Of a stretch of DNA of 64,000 bases, positions 1 through 7,910 are shown in pieces (the stretch's first letter is position 1; every line of letters starts with the position of its first letter). The position numbers were made by a program, and so were the translations under genes. The DNA is taken from contig CAJUOQ010000007.1 in the NCBI GenBank assembly GCA_910588235.1, positions 1 through 64,000 of the forward strand, in the 5' to 3' direction. This stretch comes from an uncultured Atopostipes sp. GTDB lineage: Bacteria > Bacillota > Bacilli > Lactobacillales > Carnobacteriaceae_A. Below the pieces are notes generated by a model. It ran no database searches. It had not been told where the DNA came from and saw only the letters and a list, made by a program, of their open reading frames with translations.

Positions 1-50
1 ACGTTCTTTAGGGACTTCCACCCTAGACATAGCACATGCCCGTCATACTA
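1..50 (-). other. Possible 5' end of a structured RNA at window edge (unproven)
   Basis: On the minus strand a small hairpin, TAGGG-TGGAAGT-CCCTA, is followed by AAGAACG and then leaves the window. A GGGTGnAAGTCCC hairpin is common in domain I of bacterial group II introns. The fragment is too short to prove that, and no gene is visible here. Confidence 0.15.
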
Positions 51-96
51 AAAAATGGTGTCAATGAATCTGAAAGATCCATCAACACCATAAATT
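50..96. terminator. Hairpin downstream of the P450 gene
   Basis: ATGGTGT..ATG pairs with CAT..ACACCAT across about 10 nt, with A-rich flanks. It sits about 30 bp past the P450 stop codon and is likely its terminator. Confidence 0.5.
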
Positions 97-125
97 ATAG
101 AGCCACTTTTTCGACTCAATTCTTT

Positions 126-1373
126 TTAATCTTTAAACAGTAATATACCAGCTTGTGGATACGTTGGAAATTGATCCAGAGGAATTTCAAAATCTTGGTC
201 AGGAATGGTAAAGTCAAATTTATTCACTAAATGATCGGATAAAACACGTAAAGTGTGTAATGTAATCCATTCACCTGCACAACGATGCATGCTTCGAAAA
301 TCTCCTCCACCTTGTGCAATCATCGTATACTCTTCTTCATAAGAAATATTTTCAGCATTCTCAACGTAACGGTCAACTTTGAATGTTTCTGGATTTTCTA
401 TGTGTCGTGGATCATGATCTGTGCCATAGATATCTAAAACCACCCAGCTATCTTCTGGAATAGTATAACCATCCACCTCAACCTCTCGAAGACTAATAGC
501 AGGTAGCATAGGGAAAAATGGATAATAACGGCGCAATTCTTGAATAAAGGAATCTTGTAAGCGATCGAAATCGCCTTTTAATTCATTATAAATATCTTCT
601 CGACTAAACAAAGCATGGCCCATAAGAGCAGCCCAAACCGTTAAAGCTAAAGTCGGTCGAATAATATTTAATAACTCAACAGCTGCCACTTCAACTGGTA
701 ACAATTCACCTTCTAAATCTGTTGCTTCTGCAAATGCGTATAATGCCACATCTTCTTTCCCAGGAACCGGATTCTCGCGTGCTTCTTTAATTAACTTTTG
801 TGCCCATTTTTCTGATTTTTTACGATCACTTATACCTTTAATATGATCACCAGGAGAAGTGAAGGACGAGCTAATCATTGAAATTTGGTATTTAGATAGT
901 TCCTCGATTTCTTCTTCTGATAAATCATCCATATTAATTCCAGCCCATTCTGTAACTGTAGCAAACAATACTCTACGAGAGAGACTAAACAAATCAAAAG
1001 TTCCTTGTTCTGCCTCAAAGGCTGCTGTCATTTTTTTATCCAAAATTTCATGATAAGCGTCTATTCGTTCAGGGGCCATTAGATCCATAAATATATTTTT
1101 TCGATGTTGGTGCTCTTTTCCATCTAATGTTTGGACGCCATCTTGACCAAACAATGTATTTAATACAACGTCTGGCATAGCACCTTCACGTTTGAAATTT
1201 TTAGGATTATAAAAAATCTCGGCCGCTTCTTTTCCATAAATCGCAACAATCTCTTTTGTATACGCTTCTCCTTTTACGACAGGTGCATCTACTTCATCAC
1301 GCATCTCTTGTAAAAGCGTGTAGCTTGGCTTAAGGTCTTTGACTTTAATTTTCACGGTTGGTATTTCTGCCAT
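126..1373 (-). CDS. CYP152-family cytochrome P450 (fatty acid peroxygenase)
   Basis: This 415-aa soluble P450 resembles the H2O2-dependent fatty-acid hydroxylases (Bacillus CypC/P450-BSbeta group). The heme-ligand loop reads GGGDF..HRCAGEWIT, with the thiolate Cys near residue 365. An Arg-Pro pair (NIIRPTLA, about residue 240) replaces the usual acid-alcohol pair; in CYP152 enzymes that Arg holds the fatty-acid carboxylate and supports peroxide chemistry. No ferredoxin or reductase is encoded nearby, as expected for a self-sufficient peroxygenase. The length is typical. It stands alone between two hairpins. The expected product is alpha- or beta-hydroxylated fatty acid. The family call is firm; the substrate is inferred. 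Confidence 0.9.
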   Translation of the reverse strand: MAEIPTVKIKVKDLKPSYTLLQEMRDEVDAPVVKGEAYTKEIVAIYGKEAAEIFYNPKNFKREGAMPDVVLNTLFGQDGVQTLDGKEHQHRKNIFMDLMAPERIDAYHEILDKKMTAAFEAEQGTFDLFSLSRRVLFATVTEWAGINMDDLSEEEIEELSKYQISMISSSFTSPGDHIKGISDRKKSEKWAQKLIKEARENPVPGKEDVALYAFAEATDLEGELLPVEVAAVELLNIIRPTLALTVWAALMGHALFSREDIYNELKGDFDRLQDSFIQELRRYYPFFPMLPAISLREVEVDGYTIPEDSWVVLDIYGTDHDPRHIENPETFKVDRYVENAENISYEEEYTMIAQGGGDFRSMHRCAGEWITLHTLRVLSDHLVNKFDFTIPDQDFEIPLDQFPTYPQAGILLFKD

Positions 1374-1543
1374 ATTAATAAACTCCTTTATTTATTCTCT
1401 AATAGTAGTATAATAATAGATGAACAACTATTCAATTTTAACCTCTTATATCCACAATATTTTCTTTCTTACAACTATCTTCACTTTTCATACATACTAT
1501 ATAAAACACTTTGTAAGAATTAATTCTCAATCAGAAATAAAAA

Positions 1544-1589
1544 TCCCTTAAAATAGATTATTTATAGTAAACAAATCTATTTTAAGGGA
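1544..1589. terminator. Strong 16-bp hairpin between deoD and the P450 gene
   Basis: TCCCTTAAAATAGATT pairs perfectly with AATCTATTTTAAGGGA around a 14-nt loop. It lies just beyond the deoD stop and acts as its terminator. Confidence 0.8.
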
Positions 1590-1610
1590 ATGTTTTGGAA
1601 TGTTTAAGAT

Positions 1611-2324
1611 TTATTCATCAATGGCTGTGTCTAAAGCAATTTCCATCATTTTTGTAAAGGCTGTTTGACGTTCTTCTGCTGAAGTCACTTCTTGAGTAAC
1701 AAATGAATCCGAAATTGTCAAAATACATGCTGCTTTCTTATCGAGTTTTTTAGCATTCGCGAATAAAGCAAAGGATTCCATTTCTACACAAAGTACGTCA
1801 CGGTTGTCTCTTAACTCTTCCCAGTTCGTACCCGAATCGCGATAGAACACATCACTACTATGAATTCTACCTGTGATTACATCAATACCTAACTTTTCTG
1901 CACTTCCCAGTAAACGTTCATTCAATACCCCACTTGGTTTTAAAACATCTTCCTCATAATTAAAAGCAACTTTTGCGAAACTTGATTCTGAATAGGCACT
2001 ATCTGCTAATACAACATCGTAAACATTGGCTCTCTCACTATACGAACCAGCCGAACCAATACGAATAATTGATTCTACATCATACTCTGTATATAACTCA
2101 TAAGAGTAGATTCCAATACTTGGCATGCCCATTCCTGATCCCATAACAGAAACTTCTTTTCCTTTATACAATCCGGTATATCCAAACATATTACGAACAG
2201 TGTTAAATTTCTTAACATCCGTTAAAAAAGTCTCCGCAATAAATTTTGCTCTCAGAGGATCTCCAGGCATTAAAACAACTTTCGCAATATCACCTTTTTG
2301 TGCTTCAATATGTGGCGTACTCAT
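1611..2324 (-). CDS. deoD: Purine nucleoside phosphorylase, DeoD type
   Basis: Phosphorolyses purine (deoxy)nucleosides to free base and (deoxy)ribose-1-phosphate in the cytosolic salvage pathway. The 237-aa length is that of the hexameric bacterial PNP-I family. Family motifs are visible: HIEAQKGDIA and MPGDPLRAKF at the N-terminus, GSGMGMPSIGIYSYEL near residue 65, IRIGSAGS near 86, the nucleoside-binding VEMESFALF near 180, and the proton-donor Asp in TISDSF near 204. The gene appears monocistronic, without deoB or deoC beside it, and is followed by a strong hairpin. Confidence 0.96.
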   Translation of the reverse strand: MSTPHIEAQKGDIAKVVLMPGDPLRAKFIAETFLTDVKKFNTVRNMFGYTGLYKGKEVSVMGSGMGMPSIGIYSYELYTEYDVESIIRIGSAGSYSERANVYDVVLADSAYSESSFAKVAFNYEEDVLKPSGVLNERLLGSAEKLGIDVITGRIHSSDVFYRDSGTNWEELRDNRDVLCVEMESFALFANAKKLDKKAACILTISDSFVTQEVTSAEERQTAFTKMMEIALDTAIDE

Positions 2325-2721
2325 TTTATCATCCTATCTTAAAGTATTTATATCTATTCTACTACATATTTAACGAAATGAAATCTATTTCTCAAAAAGC
2401 AAAACCATTATGAATATAAGGGAGAAGAAAAAGTAATCGATGAACCCTTTCAAGAAAAGCAAAAAGATATTAAAGGAAAATACGAACTATTTATGTTTTT
2501 CCGGTAATACTTAAGGCTTAATCAATCCATAACCTCTTAGAAACTACCCGCAAACAAAGACAACCCTTATAAATAATAACCTCATCTTTTCTATCTGTAA
2601 AAGCAGTGAGGAAATCGAAATTCGAATAAAGGCCCTTTTGCAAAGGAGTGTAAATTAAATTTACACTAGAGGTCTATTTTAATCGGAGTAAAACGAAAGA
2701 CAAAATTCTCTAGAATACCAA
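2325..2721. other. Intergenic DNA with a short coding scar and a perfect palindrome
   Basis: No complete gene is seen. On the plus strand, 2382-2507 is open for about 41 codons and ends KGKYELFMFFR-stop, which reads like the C-terminus of a lost protein I do not recognise. At 2647-2667 lies a perfect 10-bp inverted repeat, AGTGTAAATT-A-AATTTACACT, with the look of an operator, though no promoter is obvious beside it. Confidence 0.4.
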
Positions 2722-2768
2722 AAAAACTCTAATGCACCTAAATTATGTAAGGTACCGCTAGAGTTTTT
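2722..2768 (-). terminator. Terminator of the gldA-dha operon
   Basis: AAAAACTCTA pairs with TAGAGTTTTT, with an inner GCACCT/AGGTACC pairing. The A-run on the plus strand gives a U-tract on the minus-strand transcript, about 40 bp after the dhaT stop. Confidence 0.75.
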
Positions 2769-2804
2769 CTTTTGTACTGAGATCTAAAGAGTTTTTTTGG
2801 TGCA

Positions 2805-3974
2805 TTAAGCTTCATATGCCTGTTGGAATAGATTAATAATCTCTTCTATTGTTCCTTTTCTAGGATTAGAAAACGCATTTCCATCTTTTAGTGCATTTCC
2901 AGCCATTTTTGCAAAATCTTCTGGTCTTGCTCCTAAATCTTTAATATTTGTTGGAATGCCTACATCTTCAGATATGCGAATCATCGCATCAATGGATCGA
3001 TCCGCCGCTTCCATTACAGTTAATCCTTCAATATTTTCTCCAAGTAGTTCAGCAATTTCTGCAAAACGCTCAGGATTACTGATAATATTCCATTTTTCTA
3101 CAGTTGGCATAAGGACTGCACAACAAACGCCATGAGGTGCGTCATACTCGCCCCCTAATTGGTGAGACATCGCATGAACATAGCCTAAGTCAGCATTATT
3201 AAATGCCATTCCTGCTAAAACAGATGCATAAGCCATATTTATTCTAGCTTCAATATCATGTCCATTTGCGACTGCTCGTCTTAGGTATTTCGAAATTAAT
3301 TTTATCCCTTGAGCAGCTTGGGCATCCGTAATTGGGTTTCTATTGGTTGAAACATAGGATTCAATACAGTGCGTTAGTGCATCCATTCCCGTTGCTGCAG
3401 TTAACTCAGACGGTATTTCTAACATTACCATCGGATCATTAAAAGAAACTAATGGGATATTACGCCAAGAAACAACTACAAATTTTAATTTTGTTTTCTC
3501 ATTTGTTAACACAGCGTGTCGAGTGATTTCTGATGCAGTTCCAGCTGTAGTATTCACAGCCATTAATGGAGGTAATGGCTGTTCTAACGTTTCGATTCCT
3601 GCGAGCGCTGTTATATCTTCTCCATTCGTTAAAACGATTCCTATTCCTTTCGCGCAGTCATGGGGTGAGCCACCACCAACAGAAATAATTGAATCACATG
3701 CATTATCTAGATAAATCTTTTTACCTTCTTCAACATTTGCTATTTTCGGATTTGGTTCCACACCATCATATATTACATAATCAATACCAGCTTGTTGAAG
3801 TGATTCTTCAACTTGTTTGACAGGTCCATTTTCTAATTGATTTAAAAATTGATCAGTAACAAGTAATACTTTTTTCATATCTAACATCTTGGCTCTTTCT
3901 CCGACCTTCTTCACAACACCTGGTCCAAAAAAATTTACATTCGGCATCATAAAATCATAGTTTTCTTTCAACAT
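2805..3974 (-). CDS. dhaT: Iron-dependent alcohol dehydrogenase, 1,3-propanediol dehydrogenase type
   Basis: Family III (Fe-containing) NAD(P)H alcohol dehydrogenase of 389 aa. It matches the DhaT pattern almost throughout: PNVNFFGPG at the start, the nucleotide loop VGGGSPHDCAKGIGI, metal ligands in AATGMDALTHCIESY, YVHAMSHQLGG and APHGVCCAVLMP, and the late DGNAFSNPRKG. DhaT reduces 3-hydroxypropionaldehyde to 1,3-propanediol and reoxidises NADH. It is the last gene of the gldA-dhaKLM operon, 20 bp after dhaM. No glycerol dehydratase lies in the window, so the 3-HPA source must be elsewhere, or the enzyme reduces another aldehyde. Confidence 0.88.
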   Translation of the reverse strand: MLKENYDFMMPNVNFFGPGVVKKVGERAKMLDMKKVLLVTDQFLNQLENGPVKQVEESLQQAGIDYVIYDGVEPNPKIANVEEGKKIYLDNACDSIISVGGGSPHDCAKGIGIVLTNGEDITALAGIETLEQPLPPLMAVNTTAGTASEITRHAVLTNEKTKLKFVVVSWRNIPLVSFNDPMVMLEIPSELTAATGMDALTHCIESYVSTNRNPITDAQAAQGIKLISKYLRRAVANGHDIEARINMAYASVLAGMAFNNADLGYVHAMSHQLGGEYDAPHGVCCAVLMPTVEKWNIISNPERFAEIAELLGENIEGLTVMEAADRSIDAMIRISEDVGIPTNIKDLGARPEDFAKMAGNALKDGNAFSNPRKGTIEEIINLFQQAYEA

Positions 3975-3994
3975 GAGAGAAACCCCTTTATCTT

Positions 3995-4369
3995 TTACTT
4001 TACGATATGCATTTCTTGTAATTGCTCCTCAATGTTTTCCTGATTAACACCGGCTTGTAATAAAGCAGCGGCGGTATATGATCCTTCAACAACTGGAACA
4101 TCGTATATTTTAACTGTTTTATCGCTCATTTCCATTGCCATTTCCAGGTTCATTTTAGCACTACCTAAATCATAGAAAGCTAATAAGTTTTTAGCTGAGC
4201 TATTATTAATCGCTGCTAAAGCTGTATCAAAACTTGTTCCTATTTCTTTAGTATCGACTCCGCCAACCACTTGAACATCAACATCAGCTGCAACCTCTTT
4301 AATTAGACGATGAATTCCTTCAGCTATTTCATAGACATGAGAAACAATAATAATCCCTGTTTTTTCCAT
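3995..4369 (-). CDS. dhaM: PTS-dependent dihydroxyacetone kinase, phosphoryl donor subunit DhaM
   Basis: This 124-aa EIIA-mannose-type protein relays phosphate from HPr to the ADP held on DhaL. His11 in IIIVSHVYEIAEGI is the expected phosphohistidine. It is the short, single-domain DhaM of Firmicutes, without the HPr and EI extensions seen in E. coli. Its ATG overlaps the dhaL stop by one base (TAATG), which indicates translational coupling. Together with dhaK and dhaL it makes the kinase PEP-driven rather than ATP-driven. Confidence 0.93.
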   Translation of the reverse strand: MEKTGIIIVSHVYEIAEGIHRLIKEVAADVDVQVVGGVDTKEIGTSFDTALAAINNSSAKNLLAFYDLGSAKMNLEMAMEMSDKTVKIYDVPVVEGSYTAAALLQAGVNQENIEEQLQEMHIVK

Positions 4370-4947
4370 TATTCTGCCTCCGCTCTTAACATCGTGTGAA
4401 ATAATAATCCTGAAGAATAAGCACCTGGATCGATATGGCCGATGGAGCGATCACCAACATAAGATGCGCGACCTTTTTTCGCTTTCAATGGCTTAGTGGC
4501 TTCAACAGCTTCGTCAATCAATTCATGCGTTAATTCACCATTTTCAACAGCTTCTACAACAGCTATCCATACATCCACCATCGTTTTATCACCTTGTTCT
4601 GCTTTTCCACGCATTTGAATGTTTTCTAAGCCTGTTTTTAAAATCTTGGCCCATTCTTCACCAGCTGTTTCAGCTTTCATCATTCCCATAAATGCCGATC
4701 CATAAAGTGGCCCAGACGCCCCACCTACTTTACTTAATAAGTTTGTTGTAATTAATTTTAGTAAGTCATTTAAAGTCTCTGGTTTTTGTTCTTCAATCGC
4801 CTTAACTACATGTGCCATCCCGCGAGACATGTTATTTCCATGATCGCTGTCTCCAATCGGTGTGTCTAATTGGGTTAAATAGTCTTTTTCATTTTGAATT
4901 TGTTCATTGAATAATTCCATCCAACGAATTCCCATCTCTATATTCAT
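4369..4947 (-). CDS. dhaL: Dihydroxyacetone kinase, nucleotide-binding subunit DhaL
   Basis: All-alpha subunit that keeps an ADP cofactor and transfers its gamma phosphate to dihydroxyacetone on DhaK. The three metal-binding aspartates are in LDTPIGDSDHGNNMSRG; GGASGPLYGSAF and KAKKGRASYVGDRSIGHIDPGA are also family-typical. I start it at the ATG at 4947 (MNIEMGIRW, 192 aa), preceded by GAAAGGA. An in-frame ATG 39 bp further upstream lacks a good ribosome site. It lies 32 bp after dhaK. Confidence 0.94.
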   Translation of the reverse strand: MNIEMGIRWMELFNEQIQNEKDYLTQLDTPIGDSDHGNNMSRGMAHVVKAIEEQKPETLNDLLKLITTNLLSKVGGASGPLYGSAFMGMMKAETAGEEWAKILKTGLENIQMRGKAEQGDKTMVDVWIAVVEAVENGELTHELIDEAVEATKPLKAKKGRASYVGDRSIGHIDPGAYSSGLLFHTMLRAEAE

Positions 4948-4979
4948 TAAAATACATTTCCTTTCAGTTTTTAAAAAAA

Positions 4980-5972
4980 TTACCAATTAATAGTATCAAC
5001 AGTTGCTTTTAAGGCTTCCAGATAGAAGTCATCTTCTAGACGAAGTAGAGTTAAAGATAAACCTTGCATCTCTAATGATGTCATCAGATTTCCTACTTTT
5101 GAGAATTCAATCTCCAACTTATTATCTTTCATTTGTTTGTGAACATCATTTGCAAATACATATTGCTCCATTAGAGGTGTTCCACCTAAACCATTCACGA
5201 TAATTGCAAAGCGATTGTTTGAATTTGCTTCAAATTCTTCTAGTAATTTTGTAAGTAATTCATCAACTAAATTTTTTGAAGTTTGTAGCTTTTCTCGCCG
5301 GTATCCAGGCTCGCCATGAATCCCTACTCCGTACTCAATTTCGTCATCCGCTAATGCAAAACTTGGTTTACTACTTCCTGGCGTAGTCACTCCCGTTAAA
5401 GCTAATCCAACAGTTTTCATATTGGGAATTAAATTTTCAGCTAATTCTTTAATTTCTTCAATTGACTGGCCTTTTTCAGCTGCATAGCCTAATATTTTAT
5501 GAACAAATATAGTACCTGCTACACCGCGTTTTCCTTGTGTGTAGAGGCTGTCTTCGACAGCGATATCATCATCAACTACAATACTATCTACTTTAATTCC
5601 TTCCATCTCTGCGAGTTCCTGAGCCATCTCAAAGTTCATAATATCTCCTGAATAGTTCTTGATGACTAAAAATACACCTTTACCCTCGTCCGCTACTTTA
5701 ATAGCTTCTAAAATTTGATCGGGCGTTGGAGAAGTGAAAACGGCTCCACAGACAGCTGCCGACAGCATTCCTGCTCCGACAAACCCAGCGTGCGCAGGTT
5801 CATGACCGCTTCCTCCGCCTGAAACAATAGCCACTTTCCCTTTTTTATCGTGGGTACGTTGTATAATTCCTGTCTCGGGAACTCTTTTAATTAATTCAGG
5901 ATGGCTTAACACCATTCCATCAATCATCTCATCAACAATGTTATCTGGATTATTTAAAATTTTCTTAATCAC
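4980..5972 (-). CDS. dhaK: Dihydroxyacetone kinase, substrate-binding subunit DhaK
   Basis: Binds dihydroxyacetone covalently as a hemiaminal and accepts phosphate from DhaL, giving DHAP for glycolysis. The substrate His is in GVGIHGEPG (about residue 220). The general-base His is in SGGGSGHEPAHAG (about residue 57), and the catalytic Asp region is VDDDIAVEDSLYT. All are intact, so this is the enzyme and not the inactive co-activator paralogue DhaQ of Lactococcus. The length of 330 aa is normal. It lies 36 bp downstream of gldA. Confidence 0.95.
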   Translation of the reverse strand: MIKKILNNPDNIVDEMIDGMVLSHPELIKRVPETGIIQRTHDKKGKVAIVSGGGSGHEPAHAGFVGAGMLSAAVCGAVFTSPTPDQILEAIKVADEGKGVFLVIKNYSGDIMNFEMAQELAEMEGIKVDSIVVDDDIAVEDSLYTQGKRGVAGTIFVHKILGYAAEKGQSIEEIKELAENLIPNMKTVGLALTGVTTPGSSKPSFALADDEIEYGVGIHGEPGYRREKLQTSKNLVDELLTKLLEEFEANSNNRFAIIVNGLGGTPLMEQYVFANDVHKQMKDNKLEIEFSKVGNLMTSLEMQGLSLTLLRLEDDFYLEALKATVDTINW

Positions 5973-6008
5973 GTCTATGTCTACCCCTATCTTAGCTTTT
6001 CAGTTTAT

Positions 6009-7148
6009 TTATTTATTTTTTTCTTTATAGTCTCGACCAATCGCATCAGCTGCAATAATTGCCTGTGCAACAGCTTCAACTGTTATTTCAAACGGCATTG
6101 AGTGGATCGATTCTTCTGGGATACATGCTTTTTTAGCTACTTCTAAAATTTCATCATATTTCACTTCTTCAACATCCAAATCAGTTAGACATACTGGTAA
6201 TCCAACAGAGATACTAAAATCTAACAGTTCGTTAATTTCTGATTTTGGTGCATTCTCAAGGACTAACTGTACAAATGTTGTGAAAGCAACTTGCTCCCCA
6301 TGGTAGTAATTTCCTGGGCCATCTAGAACAGTTAAACCATTATAAATCGCATGGGATGCTGCTAATCCTGCTGATTCAAAGCCTAAACCAGATAATAAAG
6401 TATTCGCTTCCACAATGTCTTCCAAGGCTGGAGTGACAATATTATTATCTGCCGCAATCTTTGCATCATAACCTTTTTCAAGAATGATTTCCAAACTTTT
6501 TTCGGCTAATGTCATGGCTGCAATGGTTCCTTTGGCTGGCCCTGTTGCCCCTGTATGATAACCATTTGGTAAACCAGCATTCACATTAGAGTTTGATCGG
6601 CGGGTTGCTCTCGCTTCGTAATAAGTGGCTAGGGTGTCTCCCATTCCCGCCACTAAAAATCGGCTTGGCGCTTGCGCAATTACTGTTGTATCCATTAGAA
6701 CTACATCTGGGTTTTTAATAAAATACGCATAGTCATCAAATTGATGATCGGCTGTATACAGTACAGCGGAGTGGCTCGTTGGTGCATCCTGAGCAGCAAT
6801 CGTAGGACAAACAATCACATTGTGCCCATCCGCAACCACTTTAGAAGTATCAATCGCTTTTCCTCCACCTAAACCTACTATGACATCTGTCCCTTTTTCT
6901 TCTGCTATTTTTTTCAAGCGCTCGACTTCATCGCGTGTAGCTTCTCCGCCAAAATCTGCGCGATGCAGTTTAACATTAAATTTCTCAGCCGTCTTATCTA
7001 ATTTATCTTGTACTCGATCGATATCTTCCTTATTTCCGATAACAAGGGCTGATTCTCCTAAAGATTCAATATAGAATCCTAAGTTTAATAATTCGTCTTC
7101 ACCTTGAACGTACTTACTTGGACTAATAAATGCTTTTCTCATTGTCAT
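6009..7148 (-). CDS. gldA: Glycerol dehydrogenase (NAD-dependent)
   Basis: Oxidises glycerol to dihydroxyacetone, the substrate of the downstream DhaKLM kinase. This 379-aa iron-type dehydrogenase has the GldA signatures: NAD loop IVGLGGGKAIDTSK, the conserved PTIAAQDAPTSHSAVLY, and metal ligands in GMGDTLATYYEA, AASHAIYNGL and YYHGEQVAF. A GGAGGAAT ribosome site precedes the ATG. It is the first gene of a five-gene operon. Its promoter lies next to a DhaS-type palindrome shared with the divergent dhaS gene. Confidence 0.95.
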   Translation of the reverse strand: MTMRKAFISPSKYVQGEDELLNLGFYIESLGESALVIGNKEDIDRVQDKLDKTAEKFNVKLHRADFGGEATRDEVERLKKIAEEKGTDVIVGLGGGKAIDTSKVVADGHNVIVCPTIAAQDAPTSHSAVLYTADHQFDDYAYFIKNPDVVLMDTTVIAQAPSRFLVAGMGDTLATYYEARATRRSNSNVNAGLPNGYHTGATGPAKGTIAAMTLAEKSLEIILEKGYDAKIAADNNIVTPALEDIVEANTLLSGLGFESAGLAASHAIYNGLTVLDGPGNYYHGEQVAFTTFVQLVLENAPKSEINELLDFSISVGLPVCLTDLDVEEVKYDEILEVAKKACIPEESIHSMPFEITVEAVAQAIIAADAIGRDYKEKNK

Positions 7149-7162
7149 TCCTCCTATATATA

Positions 7163-7180
7163 ATTGAAGCGTTTTCTTTA
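7163..7180 (-). promoter_or_regulatory. cre-like sequence in the gldA leader
   Basis: AGAAAACGCTTCAA resembles a CcpA cre site but is one base short of the consensus spacing. Glycerol genes are commonly under carbon catabolite control, so the site is plausible but weak. Confidence 0.25.
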
Positions 7181-7191
7181 TTGTTGAATAA

Positions 7192-7220
7192 ATATTATCA
7201 AGTAAGCGTTGTCATCTCAA
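7192..7220 (-). promoter_or_regulatory. Promoter of the gldA-dhaKLM-dhaT operon
   Basis: The minus strand reads TTGAGA, 17 bp, TAATAT. The -35 abuts the DhaS-type palindrome at 7222-7243, a position that suits activation. Confidence 0.65.
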
Positions 7221-7221
7221 C

Positions 7222-7243
7222 AGACAAAACATATACTTTGTCC
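7222..7243. promoter_or_regulatory. DhaS-type operator between gldA and dhaS
   Basis: AGACAAAAC-ATATA-CTTTGTCC is an imperfect palindrome resembling the Lactococcus DhaS site (GGACACAT-N6-ATTTGTCC, from memory). It lies directly between the -35 elements of the two divergent promoters, so one dimer could control both. Confidence 0.65.
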
Positions 7244-7245
7244 GC

Positions 7246-7274
7246 TTGGCTTTATATTTTCTGTAACGTATACT
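7246..7274 (+). promoter_or_regulatory. Promoter of dhaS and the glycerol-kinase homologue
   Basis: TTGGCT, 17 bp, TATACT, immediately right of the shared operator. Confidence 0.65.
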
Positions 7275-7322
7275 TTAGATAATAAATTACTTGCCACTCT
7301 TTAGCGAAAGGAGTCTAAATAG

Positions 7323-7874
7323 ATGGAACAAGAAACTAACACGAAAAAAATTATTGCTTTAGCCTTTCAAGAATTAACAACTAAAAAAACAATCGAGAAA
7401 ATCTCAATCACTGATATTATGAAGCAAGCTGGTTTCCGTCGCCAAACTTTTTATGATTATTTTGACGATAGATATGATTTAGTTACTTGGATTTTTTATT
7501 GGGAGTTATATGAATCTATTTATCCGATTAAGACTTGGGAAAATTGGGAGGATATTTTGTGGCATCTATTAACTTATCTCGAATCAAATAACATCTATTA
7601 CAAAAAGATTTTTTTGAATATCAAACTAGATTCTTTTAAACAGTACTTTATTTACTCGATTAAAAATCTAGTTAACGAGTTAACAAATGATTACTTTAAA
7701 GATCAGACTCTTTCGCGAGATGAAAAACAATTAATCCAAACAGCAACTGATTTTTATAGTTATGGTTTATCTGAAAGCCTTTATCATTGGGTATTAGAGA
7801 ATTGCGAACCAAACAGTCAGAAGTACCATGCAATGCTTGTCAAACTTGTAAAATATCAATTGCAAATTGATTAA
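7323..7874 (+). CDS. dhaS: TetR-family regulator of the dihydroxyacetone kinase operon, DhaS type
   Basis: 183 aa. The N-terminal TetR helix-turn-helix is ISITDIMKQAGFRRQTFYDYF (about residues 27-47), followed by an aromatic-rich all-helical domain. DhaS of Lactococcus lactis belongs to this subfamily and activates dha genes, but needs DhaQ, an inactive DhaK paralogue, as ligand-binding co-activator. No dhaQ is present here. The gene is divergent from gldA and 36 bp upstream of a catalytically altered glycerol-kinase homologue. AAAGGAG precedes the ATG. The assignment rests on the fold, the context and the operator. Confidence 0.82.
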   Translation: MEQETNTKKIIALAFQELTTKKTIEKISITDIMKQAGFRRQTFYDYFDDRYDLVTWIFYWELYESIYPIKTWENWEDILWHLLTYLESNNIYYKKIFLNIKLDSFKQYFIYSIKNLVNELTNDYFKDQTLSRDEKQLIQTATDFYSYGLSESLYHWVLENCEPNSQKYHAMLVKLVKYQLQID

Positions 7875-7910
7875 CAATTTATTATTTTTATAGAATAAAT
7901 GGAGTGATAA

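Noticed and set aside
7181..7201. TTGAATAAATATTATCAA before gldA as an FNR box
   Set aside because: The half-sites are not separated by 4 bp and it overlaps the gldA -10 region.
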